From assembly GCF_040436345.1 (NCBI RefSeq), contig NC_133223.1, positions 9,032,847-9,096,846 of the forward strand: 64,000 bases of DNA. Reading direction: 5' to 3'. The position numbers were made by a program, and so were the translations under genes. Origin of the DNA: Pagrus major (taxonomy: Eukaryota; Chordata; Actinopteri; Spariformes; Sparidae). Positions 12,796 to 26,100 of this stretch are shown here, in pieces (the stretch's first letter is position 1; each line of letters begins with the position of its first letter). The notes under the pieces were generated by a model that was not told where the DNA came from, made no database searches, and worked only from the letters and a program-made list of their open reading frames with translations.

Positions 12796-14085
12796 CATAG
12801 CCACACGTTAGTTTGAGAAAAAAATATTTGTTAGAATGTTACAATTTTACTGGTCCTCTCATGTCCCACTGTCACCGAGTGCTCCCAAACGACCGCTTTT
12901 TGGATGCCGTTTAAGCAGCGATATGTTGTCGACTACCCCAAAGAATAACTGTTGTTAAAACAAACAGCCTGTGGTGCAGCTGACACAGCGACCTGAGCTG
13001 TAGTTACCCCAGTGAACACACAACCATGACTGGCTGTCGCAGCTGCAGCGTCTCTGGGCTAGTTAGGTAAAGAGGCAGCCCAGTGGCAGCACGCCTGTCC
13101 GCTCTACCGGGACCCTCAGTGAAATGCGACTCCGGAGAATGAGTGACCAAGAGGCAGCAGAAGACCAGAAGAGAGGCCGGTGTGTTAGCCGCAAAACTAC
13201 AGCTTAAAAACCACCAAACACAGACATTACCAGAGCTACTGAGTGAGTTAATAGTTTGAGTCGAGAAAAGAGAACGCAACCAACAAAGCTAACCAAGTTG
13301 GCTAGTAACTTTAAAAAAGTGGCCTGTATAATGGCTGTGACGCCCATGATATAAAGAGTGCCAGAAGATGTTGGTTTATACCTGTCACCTGTGCAACATT
13401 GTGCCTCGAAACAGTTGATCCCTGTGGCACAGAAGCACAAGATATATGAGGTTCTGGAAGCATCGGTGGGTTTGGTCTTCTCGTGGGATTTGTTGACAGT
13501 AACACAAGTATAGAAATTAGCCAGTCTTGTCCTTTAAACAGCAGAACTACTCGACACAGATGTAGAAGATGCGTCTGTGTTCTTCTTGCTGTTTTAAGTC
13601 TGTGACACAATGAAGGAGAACATTGTGTTTATGTGCACAATCATATGCAATCAAACAGCAACACTTTCACACTTTAGGAGGATGCAGCAGCAAATCAAAC
13701 ACACTTACACGCAAACAGAGGCAGCAATCAGGGACCATCCAGCATCAGAACATCAGAAAAACCACAAAACATTCAGGGTGATGAAGCAGCTGCTGCAACA
13801 AACCAATCAACCCAAAAGGCTGTGCTGGAAGCCACCAGACTGCAGGACATTTTACCATAATGTTATATCGCTTGTGAGTGCATCCCACAGTAGCAGCTGT
13901 AAAGGCACACGTCTGTCTGAGCAGAAAACTTCACAGTTGATTTTTTTCAATTCTCATCTAGAGGTGGAAAAATAAAATCCCTAACAAACGTCAGCTAACA
14001 TAAGAGCAGCCAGCGCAGCAGAAACGAAGACTGATCATGATCATAAACGTATTTTACTGTGTTGTGTGGTATGACCCTGTCCTGT

Positions 14086-14106
14086 CCCCCCCCCCCCCCC
14101 CCCCCC
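14086..14106. repeat. Poly-C tract (21 C)
   Basis: Twenty-one consecutive C residues are followed by GGG. Such homopolymers are length-unstable and prone to sequencing error, so the exact count is uncertain. Confidence 0.9.
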
Positions 14107-15229
14107 GGGTTCTGGGATTTATGTGTATGGTAAGATCATTCTCAGATAACACTGTGCAGAGAAAGCATTGGCAGCTGCTGATCCTGAGGACAGACAGTCA
14201 CCAGCAGTTGACGTTGTTGATGGGACCACACCAGTCATCAACATGTTGACGCTCCAAGTTTCATGACTGTATTTTGTATGGTTGTGATGCTATATAAGTG
14301 TCTCTAGGGCCACAATTTGCTATGATGACACACAGAGACACACATGGGGATTTTCACTGGCACTCTTGGTTGCACCGAGCCAAACCGTGCCATGCCAATT
14401 TGCTTTTACTACACCAAGTTGATCTGAGCTGTGCCTTAGATGGACCCTGGAGTGCAGCCAAAGTGCCCCCGCCCCATCTCCAAGCAGGCTGCAGTGACAT
14501 CTTGCAACCACGTCCAACCCATGATGACGTCCCTTCTCCCCCTCAGACAAGCCTGTGTTTCGATACTCAACTCATGTCTGTACAGGAAAACTGACAGAGG
14601 CGTTCTGTAAAGTGTATGTGTGTTCAGCTCACACTTTTGTAGCTTCTAACTGAACCTCTGTAGTTTGAAGTTTAGTCCCTCTCCAGTGTCCATGTTTGTA
14701 CTCTATTTGTGTACAATAGAGTACTGAGTTCAGCTGTTTCAGTAGTTGTGTTGAGTCCTGCGAAGGAAAACCCAACATTTCCTGATTCTGCTGCTTCATA
14801 ATAAAAGATTTTAAATCACTAAATAATGAGGGACTTTTTTGTTAAGATTTTCTAGGAAATTAAACATGATTGTAACGATTATTCTCTAGTAATACTGCGG
14901 GGAGGAAGAGTTAATTTCATCATTAGTTAAAGACACACCTTCGAGCAGGTAGCCCTGGTGTAATGGAAATGTAATCCCTGCCACGCTGGGCTGATGTGCG
15001 GTGTCAAACTGAGCTAGCTTCGCTAGCACATGTCTGGAAAAGCCCGAACAGACTCACAAAATGAAAATATTGCCAGCTGAAGCTGTCACTGCTGGTAAAT
15101 ATCCATGATCTTTTATGGATCTTATAGTGTTTATCATGCTGTTATATTAAGTTGCTGCAGCCTGGCACCAAGATTAAAAGATAAAAGATTTTGGCAGCGT
15201 GATAGTGTCATAACCCTGCAAGATACTGT

Positions 15230-15480
15230 CATCAAACTTCACAGGTGTGTACTTGAGATCAAAATATAGAAGAAGAGTATGGTCTGAGCAAAGGGGCCGA
15301 AACGAGGGGAGGTGGCCCCCTCACATTTTATGCCCCGGGCCCATATCGTTTTAAATTACGAAACTTCACAGGTGCGTACTTGACTTGGGTGTGGTCCGAC
15401 CCATGAGTACTGAATACTCTTCTACATGCAATAATGTAGTAATCACTACAGAGTACTCATACCGCACAACGTCAACATGT
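15230..15480. repeat. Short direct repeats, about 128 bp apart
   Basis: The segment AAACTTCACAGGTG.GTACTTGA occurs at about 15,234 and again at about 15,361, with a GC-rich spacer. This looks like a partial tandem duplication or part of a dispersed repeat. No gene is seen. Confidence 0.5.
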
Positions 15481-17394
15481 TGATGGGTGTTGTGGCCGGA
15501 GTGATCCCATTTCAAAATGGTCCCTAGTTTATTGAGCGACATGTCAATTGCCACATTGTTTTTAATGTTGTGGTGTTTCTCCTGTACAACACAAGAAAAA
15601 CATAAATGTGTAATCATATGTGACGATGTAAAACAATGGAAGGTAACTAAATTATAGACAAATAAAACTGACAGTTAAAGTGATGTTTTTGGCATTTGAA
15701 TGAACAATATGTTTTCTGATCGGGGCCCTCACTACGCCTTCACATGGAGCAATGGAACATGTCCATCTTTCAAAATGAGAAAGTGAATAAGAGGCTATTT
15801 TACTTCTTGTCTGTGACTCAAGTATTCTATTTCCTTTGTTTTTGTGTGCCGGCCAATCATACAAGATGGCTTGTGATTACCAGATCATCAAATATGCTGC
15901 ACACTGGAAAGATTCAAGAGTCAACATGTTTGAGTTTATTGCTTTTTTTTTTTTTTTTATCTCTGCCACAAGACAGGGAAACTGCCTCAATCAGCCTAAG
16001 TAGGTCTGTTTAGTTACAGATGAGATTTATCTTATGTTGATTCAAAATCCTTTTGATTTCTTTACTGAAAAGTGTTAGGTACAAGGTTTTATTTTAAATA
16101 TTTGTGAAATTATTTGTATTTTTTTCTTTTTGTTGCCTCAAATGAGTTAGCAATCAGTTATTTACACATCCAGAAGGCACGGAGCAGCGTTAACATTTAT
16201 GTTTATATCCACATAATGAGTTTGCATTAGTCCTATAGTCCCTCTCCTCTCTTTAGCTGTTAAATGACCCATCTTCTTCACCAGCTAGTTGTAATGTGTT
16301 GTAAAAATGCTCTCAAACAGTGAAAGTGTATTTATAGTATTTACTGCTTTTAAACCTGTTTTATAGATTATAAAAAACACAAAGTCTGATAATGGACAGA
16401 TGCAGATGAGGCCGTGCATCTTATTTTGGAAGTGCAACATTTTCTAACCAAAGCAACAGCCAAAATGGTAGGAATAGGAAAATGAGGCCAACGTTCAGAG
16501 ATACGTACCCTAAAATATAAATCAAAATCTTTTACAAAAACGTGTTAGTCACTCTTATATGTCATGTACAGGAATATACCAAGTCACAGTTAGCAGCCTG
16601 ACATAAAGCCAAGCTGTGTGACCTTTACTCTTCATAGAAAGTTCAGACTTTGGTGTCAGTGATACTCTGGTTTAATGCATCAATCTGAATAAATGTAACT
16701 CAGTGTCCAATCCACCTGATCTGAGCAGTTAATCCCTGAACAGCAACATGCAGAACAGTGTCCACATCAGAGCACAACCATACATCAGGTCTGTTCAATA
16801 CAACAACAATACTGGATCAGGCTTTGGATCAAGCTGTCTGACTCACTCATATATTTATTAATGTATCAGGGGCGATGCGCATTCATTAACATTGTTATAA
16901 TGGAAATTTAGCCAAATTGCTCATTTAATCTGGGCAGGTAATGGTAGAAGTTAGAAGAAATTACATAAGGCTACAAAAAGCACTGTGGAATCCTCAGTTT
17001 CACTTTAATCAATCCACATGAGACCCAGTAACTTGATAGTTAAACTCCATCGCTGTGGTGGCTGCTTGAAAAATCTTCACAACATGCATGCAACTAACAT
17101 GATATTAAGTCTCACCCAGCTTCTCAGACACTGTCAGTTCCTTCTCGTAATGTCACTGAATTCAGCATTAACTGTTCACCTGAAACGTTTATGATGTTGC
17201 ATGTGTTGTGACGGCCCCTGCGTGTGTTGTGGACAAGTTACTGTGTCGTACTCTTTCTCTTTAAAGGTGGAGGAGGTAGCAGTAGCCAGCCTGATTTGGA
17301 GCACCTGGGCTAAGCTTTCCCACATAATAAAAGCCCAGCCCTGCTCTGTGTTTCTCTCTCTCTCTCACTTGGTCCGGACCCAGCCAGCGTCCGA

Positions 17395-17565
17395 TCATCA
17401 AAACATAGGCGTAGACCTCAAATTTTCTGTGTTATCATGTTGGTTCAGGAGATATGATGCAATATACACAAAGCTGATGGTCATCTACTGCAGGTCACAC
17501 ACTGACATGGGATAAGTACCTCATACAACCCCACATCAAAAGACCCAAACTATCCCTTCAAAGCA
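17395..17565. repeat. MITE-end fragment
   Basis: The stretch ends in CCCAAACTATCCCTTCAAAG, preceded by ACATGGGATAAGTACCTCATACAACC-like text. This is the terminal signature of a common fish non-autonomous DNA repeat, judged from memory. The other end is not visible, so it is probably a fragment. Confidence 0.4.
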
Positions 17566-18511
17566 TGTAAACCTATTCGAGTAAACTATGGTGCTCAAAG
17601 CTGAAATCTTCCTTGCTTCGCTGTTACACTCATTACATTACTATAAAACATTTACATCATGCGTGTCGGACTGAATATGATTCCTAGAAAACCTCACTAC
17701 CTCATTGCCAACAAATGTGACTCACGGTCTGCATTATTATTTATGTGTCTGGTAATTTGATTTTGATTTTGAATCTATTATTCATATACAAGTGACCTGC
17801 TCACACGTATAAAACATGAGGAATACGATTACAGTAGTGACTTCTTCATAAATACATCACAAAGAACTTTCTGTTTCCTGTCCTCTTCTGATATTTTATT
17901 ATTTTACACCAGAAGCGCCAGCGGAAATGAGGGACACTTCACTGTGAATAAAACTATAGCCCTTACATCATCATATAATGTGCAGTAAAACACAAAAAGG
18001 ACCTCATTTCTTCACCTCACAACAAAGAATTTTCTCTTCTCCAGCTGATGGTAGTACACCTGAATGTCACTGTGCACATCTTTGACTGATTGACTTGATT
18101 TGAATATTATATGGTAACCAGATTCCTAAAGAACAAAGATTTTACCACAGGAGTCTCTATTCAACCATTCCCATACACCGACAATTGATGTAGTTCATTA
18201 GCTGATTTTCATCAGGGGTATCATCCATTTCCTTTCCACGCTGAAGGAGATTCCCATCATATCATTAACGACCTGACATCAGCACACAGCCCGGGTTGCA
18301 TCAGTTGTCAAAAAACAGCCCAGTATTCCCAGTGCAGTGTTATCTCCGGAAAAAGAGAGATAAAGAGACAGAGAGAGGGAGGGAGATGGGGGTGGAGGCT
18401 GCGTTGGATTTGCGCACAAGGTTGTGAGCTTTTAAACTGCTGCGTGCAGAGGGCACGGCGTTCAGACCACACAGCAACCCAGAGAGGAATTAAGGGAGGA
18501 AACACAGAGAC

Positions 18512-18584
18512 ATGACTCTGCCAACTGTGCAACAACTTTTTCTTTTATGTTTGTTCGGGTTTCTTGGACCTTGGAGCACAACAG
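18512..18584 (+). CDS. nms: nms exon 1: signal peptide
   Basis: The ATG lies in CACAGAGACATGACT and opens a hydrophobic leader (LFLLCLFGFLGPW). The exon ends ACAACAG at a GTGGGT donor with one base of the next codon. No upstream in-frame methionine is needed. Confidence 0.85.
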
Positions 18585-21500
18585 GTGGGTGATCTTATTA
18601 GAACTGATTGGAAGGTTTTTTTGTATTTTTTACTTAATTACATCCAAATGCAACTGATAAACAGAAATGATCTTAATTTGTTTGATTAGTTTTTTGGGGA
18701 AACTGTCAGGTTGTATATGAATGTAGTCTACCAGGAAATGATGTGGTCAAAAATTAGATATCGGACCTTTAATGTGGGTTTTCTCACCTTGTTTTTGGCT
18801 CAAATTCACTCTTTGTTAAAACATCTAGTAGGCAAAACCCAGAATACACAAAAGGTGACAAATTACAGCTCGTCATGGATATATTTAATCTATCACCTAG
18901 TTAAATGAAGTATGATCAAGTTGAGTCTAAGTAAAAAACTGACACTGAGATTCTCTGTATGGAAAAAAAAGCTTAAGAATATGTTTATCATCTCTCAAAT
19001 CACACACATACATATACAGTATATCTTAAGATTTAGAGGTGGTATGAATATGGATCCATGACCATGAGTTCAGTATCGGTAATAAGCCATTAATAAGGAG
19101 AATACTTGGGTTGCCAGGTTGTGAGAGCCTGGTTGGTGCATATGGTCTTTGGGGATACAGTATATTTGCTTTGTCGGTCAAGCGGAAATGAGCTGCAGAG
19201 TATCTGTGAAATCAATTAATCTACAGCTTGTTCACCTTATTACAACCGAAGACTAAATGGGTCGTTTAAAGGAGGACATTTTTATGAATGCATTATCATA
19301 TTATACAACATACTGGAGTTGCCTCTGTGGTTGAAAGGTGCTGCTGAAATACACCACACCATATTTGCCATAACGTACAACAGTTTCAGGATTGATTACA
19401 AATGATAAAGTAAAAACAAATGACTTTCTAATATGACACCAAGTCAGCTGTTACGTTATTTAGGAAAGGAATCATCTTACAGTAAGCCATCCTGACTGGA
19501 GATGTACATTTTTATAAGTTACAGTTACTGTAATTTAGTTTTCGTCTGGATCTTCTGCAGTTTGTTTTCAGAACTCGAATTAAAGGAAATGTAAATGTTA
19601 CGCTAGGAGAGGATTTACATTAACTACAAGATATCCTTGTTAGTTTATTACTGGCATGTAAAGCATTAAAAAGTATTTAATAATCTTTTCAATATATTAA
19701 CCCTTTATGATATATGCCTAATTAGAGAGAAAAGCAGTGGTGGAAGAAGTATTCTGGATGCTTCTATTATTGTACTATATCATTATACACAGTAATGGAC
19801 ATTTTCATGTTGTAGTAAATGAAAGTGGAGATAATATCTACTACTTCATATGCTGATTTTCATTAATCTTTACAGTAGCATTGTATTTTTTAGGGTAATC
19901 GTTGTTTCGTGTAGTAAGTAACTGTATTTATCAAATGGAGAAAAAACACATTTCACACAAAAATGAAGTGGAATTGAACTATACAGTAAGCAACAATTGA
20001 AATTCAAATCTCTGAAAATGAATCCAATGTGTAGACAACTTGAGTAAATGTAATTGGTTACTTACTGTAACTTGATACCTGGCTGAAAAGCATCATTACA
20101 GCGACCTCTTCCAGTTGATAGTTTGAGCCCTATTATACCGACCGCTCTGACAGCAACAGTGATGTCAGGATGCACTAAATACATCTGGACTACACATCAG
20201 CATCACTGCATCTAGACGAGAAACAACCACTGGAGGTCACCCAAAACAAGATTTTCAGCTGGTCTTAAGTCACTCTTAAAGGCCTGAGAGTAATTCAATC
20301 ATACACTATTATGTTAATCAAAATGCACTTTGTTATGGCCAACTGTTATATACTGGCCTAGCTGCTCATTTGGCTGATTCTTAAAGTCACTGTATGTTTT
20401 GTATTGAACCAATTATTCAGTCAGTTCTTATGAGATTGTTGTACATTTTTTAAATTACACATAGCACATAAAAATACAATGAGGTATAATGACATCACTT
20501 TAAAGTCACTATTGTGGACACTTCCTGTCCTTAACAATTGTTATAGTGTTATTGTACAACGTTACAATGGTTTCTCCAAGTGTATGTGGTTTTCAGTGTC
20601 TGAAAATATTCCTCACTTGTGCTCCTCACTCAGATGCCAGTCCTTTGGATCAGTGGGAAGATGGGATAGTGTTAAGAAGGGTAAGAAAGTTACATTCACA
20701 GTCTCCCTTGTTTGGACACATATCCACTTGTGATTTTTGAGCCAATGAATGATGAATTATTTTTATTTGTGAGTAAAGAAAGATTTGTTCAGATAGAGTT
20801 GGAAAGAAAACAGAAGTGCAGTCAGTAGAGGTGTGGTGCTTGTAGAGTCCTCAGTGGCCATGCAACCTCATGTGATCATCACCATCTGCAGTGAGTAGAA
20901 CAATATGTAAGAGGAAATATTATTGAACCAAAGAACAAGTCCATAGATCACACTGATCTTTACAAGCATTCAGTCAAAATACTGAGGCAAGAAATTGTGA
21001 CTGACTGTAGGGGTTGGTTAACATAAAGATCAGCAGGAGGCGTCTTTATTAGGAACATTTCTTTTTTTCTCCTGGAAACAGCAGTGGTCTGTGGTCACAG
21101 ACTGAGTTACTGTGTTGCATTCACTGTCCATTATTAATTCATAATGAGGTGTGTTGTTCGTCTGCAGGTGCGAGGCATCCAAAGTGAGGATTTGAGTGAT
21201 GTTTCGTGGAGAGACCAGAATGAGGTGGGTGGAGAGCAAACACCAAAATCACTTTAAAGATACATTATACCATATTATATATAGAATACAGCATTACTTA
21301 ACTTCCTCACATACACCATTTCATTGTCTATATGAACTGTGACATCTTGATGTACTTACTGTAAACACAAGACAGTAGTGCTGCTATCAAACAAGGTCCA
21401 AAAAATGGAACTTGGTTTGTTTACAGCGATTAACGAGCACATTATCTGCTATGTTGTTAAACAGAATCATTAGAACCAATTCCACATTTTTTAAAGAAAT

Positions 21501-23084
21501 GCAGATATTTTAAGGAATCTGTGTCTTGTTTCTGCTATTCAAGGCAGAGTTTGGACTTGTCCGTCCATCCAGGTGGAACTATAGGAGGCTAGGGACTACA
21601 GGCTAAGTTTTGTGATTGGTATAGCAAACTAAATAAAGTAAAATATATGTTAAATATATGTTTTTTTCCCCACATTTTGAAGAGGGAGTGAGCAGGTGAG
21701 AAAACAGCTGAGAGAGCGAGCACAGAGGCCTCTCATTTCACAGCAGTGTGGTACACTGATATATAACAATAGAGAGAGCAGATAATGACCTGTGTGATTT
21801 GTCCCAGTTTGACAGAACTTGGACCTATAAAATTTTATTTCTCAACTGAGAGAAGAAAAAAACATTAAATATCTAACAAATCAACTAAGTATTGATCTGT
21901 TTTCAGGGTTGAAGGCATTAGCAATGACAACAAGGATAAAGTTGTTTTTAAAAGCATAAAAACTTGAAAAAAGGGAAAAAATATAAACACCAGTGGGAGT
22001 GTCAGTGGGAAAGGGACCGAGAAGAATGAAGAGTATGTGGGTAGAATCTTGCTTTACATCTCATTTTCAAGTTTGGGCAGAACTTAGTGTGCAGGTGATG
22101 GACCAAACAGCAGGAACACACTATAACACAACACCTCTATTAACTGTGGCTTCAGAGAGTTGAATCAACGTGTCTATAACAAAGTAATTGCCTTCTAATT
22201 TTCGTGTCTGAGAAAATAATTCTTGATGTTATACAGGAGTTATTGTTGTGTCCTCGTTGTGACACTGATGTATGTTAAATATAACAGTTCTGCAGTGAGA
22301 GTGACTGTAAATAGACACTGCTGCGGTGCAACCATCAGGAATATCCAAACTATAAAAACAAACCATGAGATTTTAAAATGTTAGTTACTAAAACTGAAAT
22401 CATGTTTCCCCACAGGACCAAGTCCAGAATGTTTTCAAAAGAGTAAGTATTTGAATTTAGTTATGTCTATTTCTGTTTCTGATATTTGCAGCAGCAGCAG
22501 CTCACTGACTTCCTGACTTTCTCCTTTTTTCAGTTCCTGTTTCATTACTCTAAAGCACGCAACTCTGTTGGAGCTGTGCAGCATGAGGTGAGCAGAGGGA
22601 CAAACACACCACTGGTGGTGTCATCGTTCTCATTCATTCGGTCATTTTCAAGAGGTCTTATTTGATATGTCACTGATCGCACCAAGTTTTTGCATCACTC
22701 TGAGGAGATCAAGTCTCTGAAAACTAACCTAGATAAAATTTCCTTATTTAAAAAAGAAAAGAAATGTGTTGACAAGTAATTGGCTATTATTGACCGGTCT
22801 GCTGTAGGTTCACTGAGAGCTGAGAACAACACCTCTTTCAAAGATTTGAAAATGTTACCCAGTGTAATAATTTAAATAATCTCTCTTCTATTGCATCGAG
22901 CAGCCAAAAGCTGAATTGTCACATCAAAATACTTTAATACTTTATATTTAATAAAATCCTTTAATACAGGAGTGATTAAGAATTGAAATTGTAGGCTGGG
23001 TTTTTAGGATACTTTTTACTTTACCAAATATGACATGTTTTTCTCCAAGAGAAGCCAAAACTTTTAGATGTCTAAATAGTTTGC

Positions 23085-23145
<61 letters not shown>

Positions 23146-26100
23146 ACTTTATTTAAACAGCACCTTTAAAAACAGAGTTTACAAAGTGCTTTGACAAACA
23201 AGCCAAAGCAGGAAACTCAGGAAGACAATATTCAATATAGACAATATAATATTATAAAGTGATAAAACAGGCAAAATCACAGAAAAAAGAGAGAGGAAAA
23301 GTAATGCAAAAACAGAGAATAAAATCAATAAAGGACGATAAGAAGACAACATCACATCAGAGGAATTAAAAACAGATTAGGAGCAGTAAAAATAATAAAG
23401 GATAATATCTAGATTAAAAATAACAAATAAAAGCAGTGAAGGACGGTAAGAAAAAGATGTCACATGAGAAGAATTAAAAAGAGATAAATAGACTAACAGC
23501 AGTAAAAGGAATAAAACGATGAAAAATCAGTTTAAATAGGAGACTTCACATAAAAGCAAGTCTATAAAAGTAAGTTTTAAGAAGTGGGGAGTTGCAGTAA
23601 TCCAGTTGAGAAGGGATCAGTGCATGATTAATTTTTTCCAGGTCAGAGTGTGACAGTATTGTTTTGATTTTGGAGATGGTTCTTAAATTCATAAAGCAGG
23701 ACTGGACAACTTTTTTGCAGTAGGCTTTCGTTGGTGGATAAGGGACTAAGGGTACTTTAAATGACACTGATGTTTGGGTGTGGGGAGTTGAAGAGTATGA
23801 TTTCTGATTTGGAGTTATTCAGCTGTAAAACATGTTGTGCCATCCAACATTCAATATCATTGAGACAGTTCAAAACAGCAGCTAGGCTTTTACGGTCATC
23901 AGGTCTCAGTGGGATGTATATCTGTGTGTCATCTGCATAGCAATGAAAAGAAACATGGTGATGTTGGATTATATGGCCAAGAGAAGGCATATAAATAGAA
24001 AGGGAAATGGGACCTAAAATTGAACCTTGCAGTACACCACATGAAATATGAGTTGTAGATGATATGTATGACCTATGGTGACTGTGAAAGTTCTCTCGAA
24101 TAGGTAAAAATAAAATCAACTAAGTGTAAAGCCTGGGTGGGCATCAAGCATGGTTAATTAGAATGGCATGGTGTACTGTATCAAAAGCAGCACTTATATC
24201 TAAAAGAATTAAAATCGTGCTCTCTCCTCTGTCAGCTGCTACAAAGAGGTAATTGTTACCTTGAGGAGGGCAGTTTATGTGCTGTGCAGTGCTCTAAAAC
24301 CTGACTGGCACTTCTCAAAGGTGTTATTATGACACACACAAGCTGGTTTGAAACCAGATGGAAAATGACCATTAGAGAGTGAGCTGTTAATAATCAATAA
24401 AATACTGGGCCCAGCTGTGTCAAAAAACCTCTTTGAGAAATTTGGTGGGGATAATGTGGAGGCTGCATGGTGTTAATTTCATGCGTGAAATGATATAAAT
24501 GACAATAAAACAAGTTTAAAATTGCTCAAATAATTAAGGACGTGCCTACTGGTCAGGGGACAATCTGCTGTCTCAAGTTATTAACCTTATTTGTAAAAGG
24601 TTTTAGAAATATCTCACATTTTTCTTGTGAGGCATCAATAAAATGACCAGGGCAGGGGGCGGTGACAGAGTCTACAACTTTAAATAAAACTCTAGGGTTA
24701 GAATGGTTTGATAGAATTAAATTAGAATAAAAAGATGCTCTTGCTTCTTTAACTGCCTTTTAATTATTCTTCATTGCGTCTTTCCAGATCTCATAAAATA
24801 CATGTAAACCAGTTTTCTTCCATTTTCTTTCCTTTCTCCTACAATCTCTTTATAATTCTTGTGAATTAGACCGGCTCCTCCGTGTGGTAAAATGTGAATT
24901 TAAAGTGGCTAAAGAAATGGCCATAAAGATTTCTGAAAACTTGGTAGCAGACGTACATTTAAAAACCCGGCGGTGGACTGGTGGGCTGTGAAAAACTGGT
25001 AGAAGTGATAAAACCACACTAAAAAAGAAACAGTTTGTGATCAGACACACAGATATCCTTAGTATCAAGGTTAAAAGGGCTCTGACAATTATATCAAACC
25101 AAGACAAGGATGTGGCCTTTTCAGTGTGTAGGCACTTGTAAAGCCTGAGAGGTTAAAATAATCTATAATATCCAAAAGATCTGTGACAAGAGACTGAGAA
25201 GGGCAGCAGACATGTGTGTTAAATGGCCTAAAACAAGAATCTTGGACTTGGACATAAAATGAGACACTAAATAAACAAGGTTCCAAATCTGAGTAGAAAT
25301 TCAATGAAAGCTTCGGTATTTAACAGTTTACGATACTCATTGCTATGGACAAATTTCATCCAGTACCAAAGTTTCTTATTCACAGGTCCAGTTCCTTCGA
25401 TCTACAGTATTTCACTGGATACAAAATAAGTCCAAGCCTCATTCGCACCTAACCTAATATAATCATACTGATTATAATCTCATTTTTACCATTTGTATTT
25501 CTATAAATTTAATTGTAAACGCATGTCTTTGAGTTTTTTTTTTTTTTTTTTAAATCATCTCAATATCAAATATCAAGTAGTGATTGATCCTCTCTAAGTT
25601 AACTCCTCTTTACTCCAGCAGACTCACTCAGTTCATCCTCTGATGCGACTTCTCCCCAAGCTTTCCCAGAGGAGAAATAAGAAGGTGCTACTATTGGTAA
25701 GAAAACTTAAATTGTCATCTGTATGTTTTATTAATCAAGAGATACTGTGAGAGTATATACAGAGGATGAAACAGGGCAGTGACCAGCCAGGGCAACACAG
25801 AAATCATGCAAAAACAGGACGGTCCAAAGAGGTGTGTTGAAACCATAAACACTAAAAAAGTAAGGGCTACATCTCAAAGCAAGCACAGCTGCCACTAAAG
25901 CCAGAACTTTCAAGGAACTACTCTTAAAGATTCCTTCAGCCTGTTGTTGTCTGCATTTTTACTGAAGTCCTAAGACTCGTGAGGATTAGACAAATTAGCA
26001 ACGGCTGTTTTTAAAACATCATCATCATCATGCATCATCGTCAGTCCAACTGCTGTAAGCTTTCTTCTGCAGCTCCATGTTGACGTATCAAAGTACAATC

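Larger units (their letters stand above)
12802..18511. other. Intergenic DNA upstream of nms
   Basis: No supported coding exon. Contents seen: a somewhat GC-richer block at about 12.98-13.2 kb that looks repeat-like; a 21-base C run at 14,086-14,106; a direct duplication of AAACTTCACAGGTG at about 15,234 and 15,361; a T run near 15,943-15,958; and a MITE-type end near 17.40-17.56 kb, finishing in the AAACTATCCCTT motif. The ORFs at 13,610-13,975 and 14,298-14,594 have no recognisable domain. The last few hundred bases should contain the nms promoter, but I could not place one with confidence. Confidence 0.5.
22588..25618 (+). other. nms: nms intron 5, filled mostly by an antisense LINE
   Basis: A 3.03-kb intron. 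About 2.2 kb of it is an L2/CR1-type LINE in the opposite orientation (23,084-25,330). The remaining flanks are short and AT-rich. Confidence 0.75.

Noticed and set aside
13610..13975. 121-codon ORF upstream of nms
   Set aside because: No recognisable domain, no coding composition and no splice context; length is compatible with chance.
1..18511. Search for chst10, the human neighbour of NMS, on the left side
   Set aside because: No sulfotransferase-like exon was seen in any frame; if retained it lies beyond the left edge.
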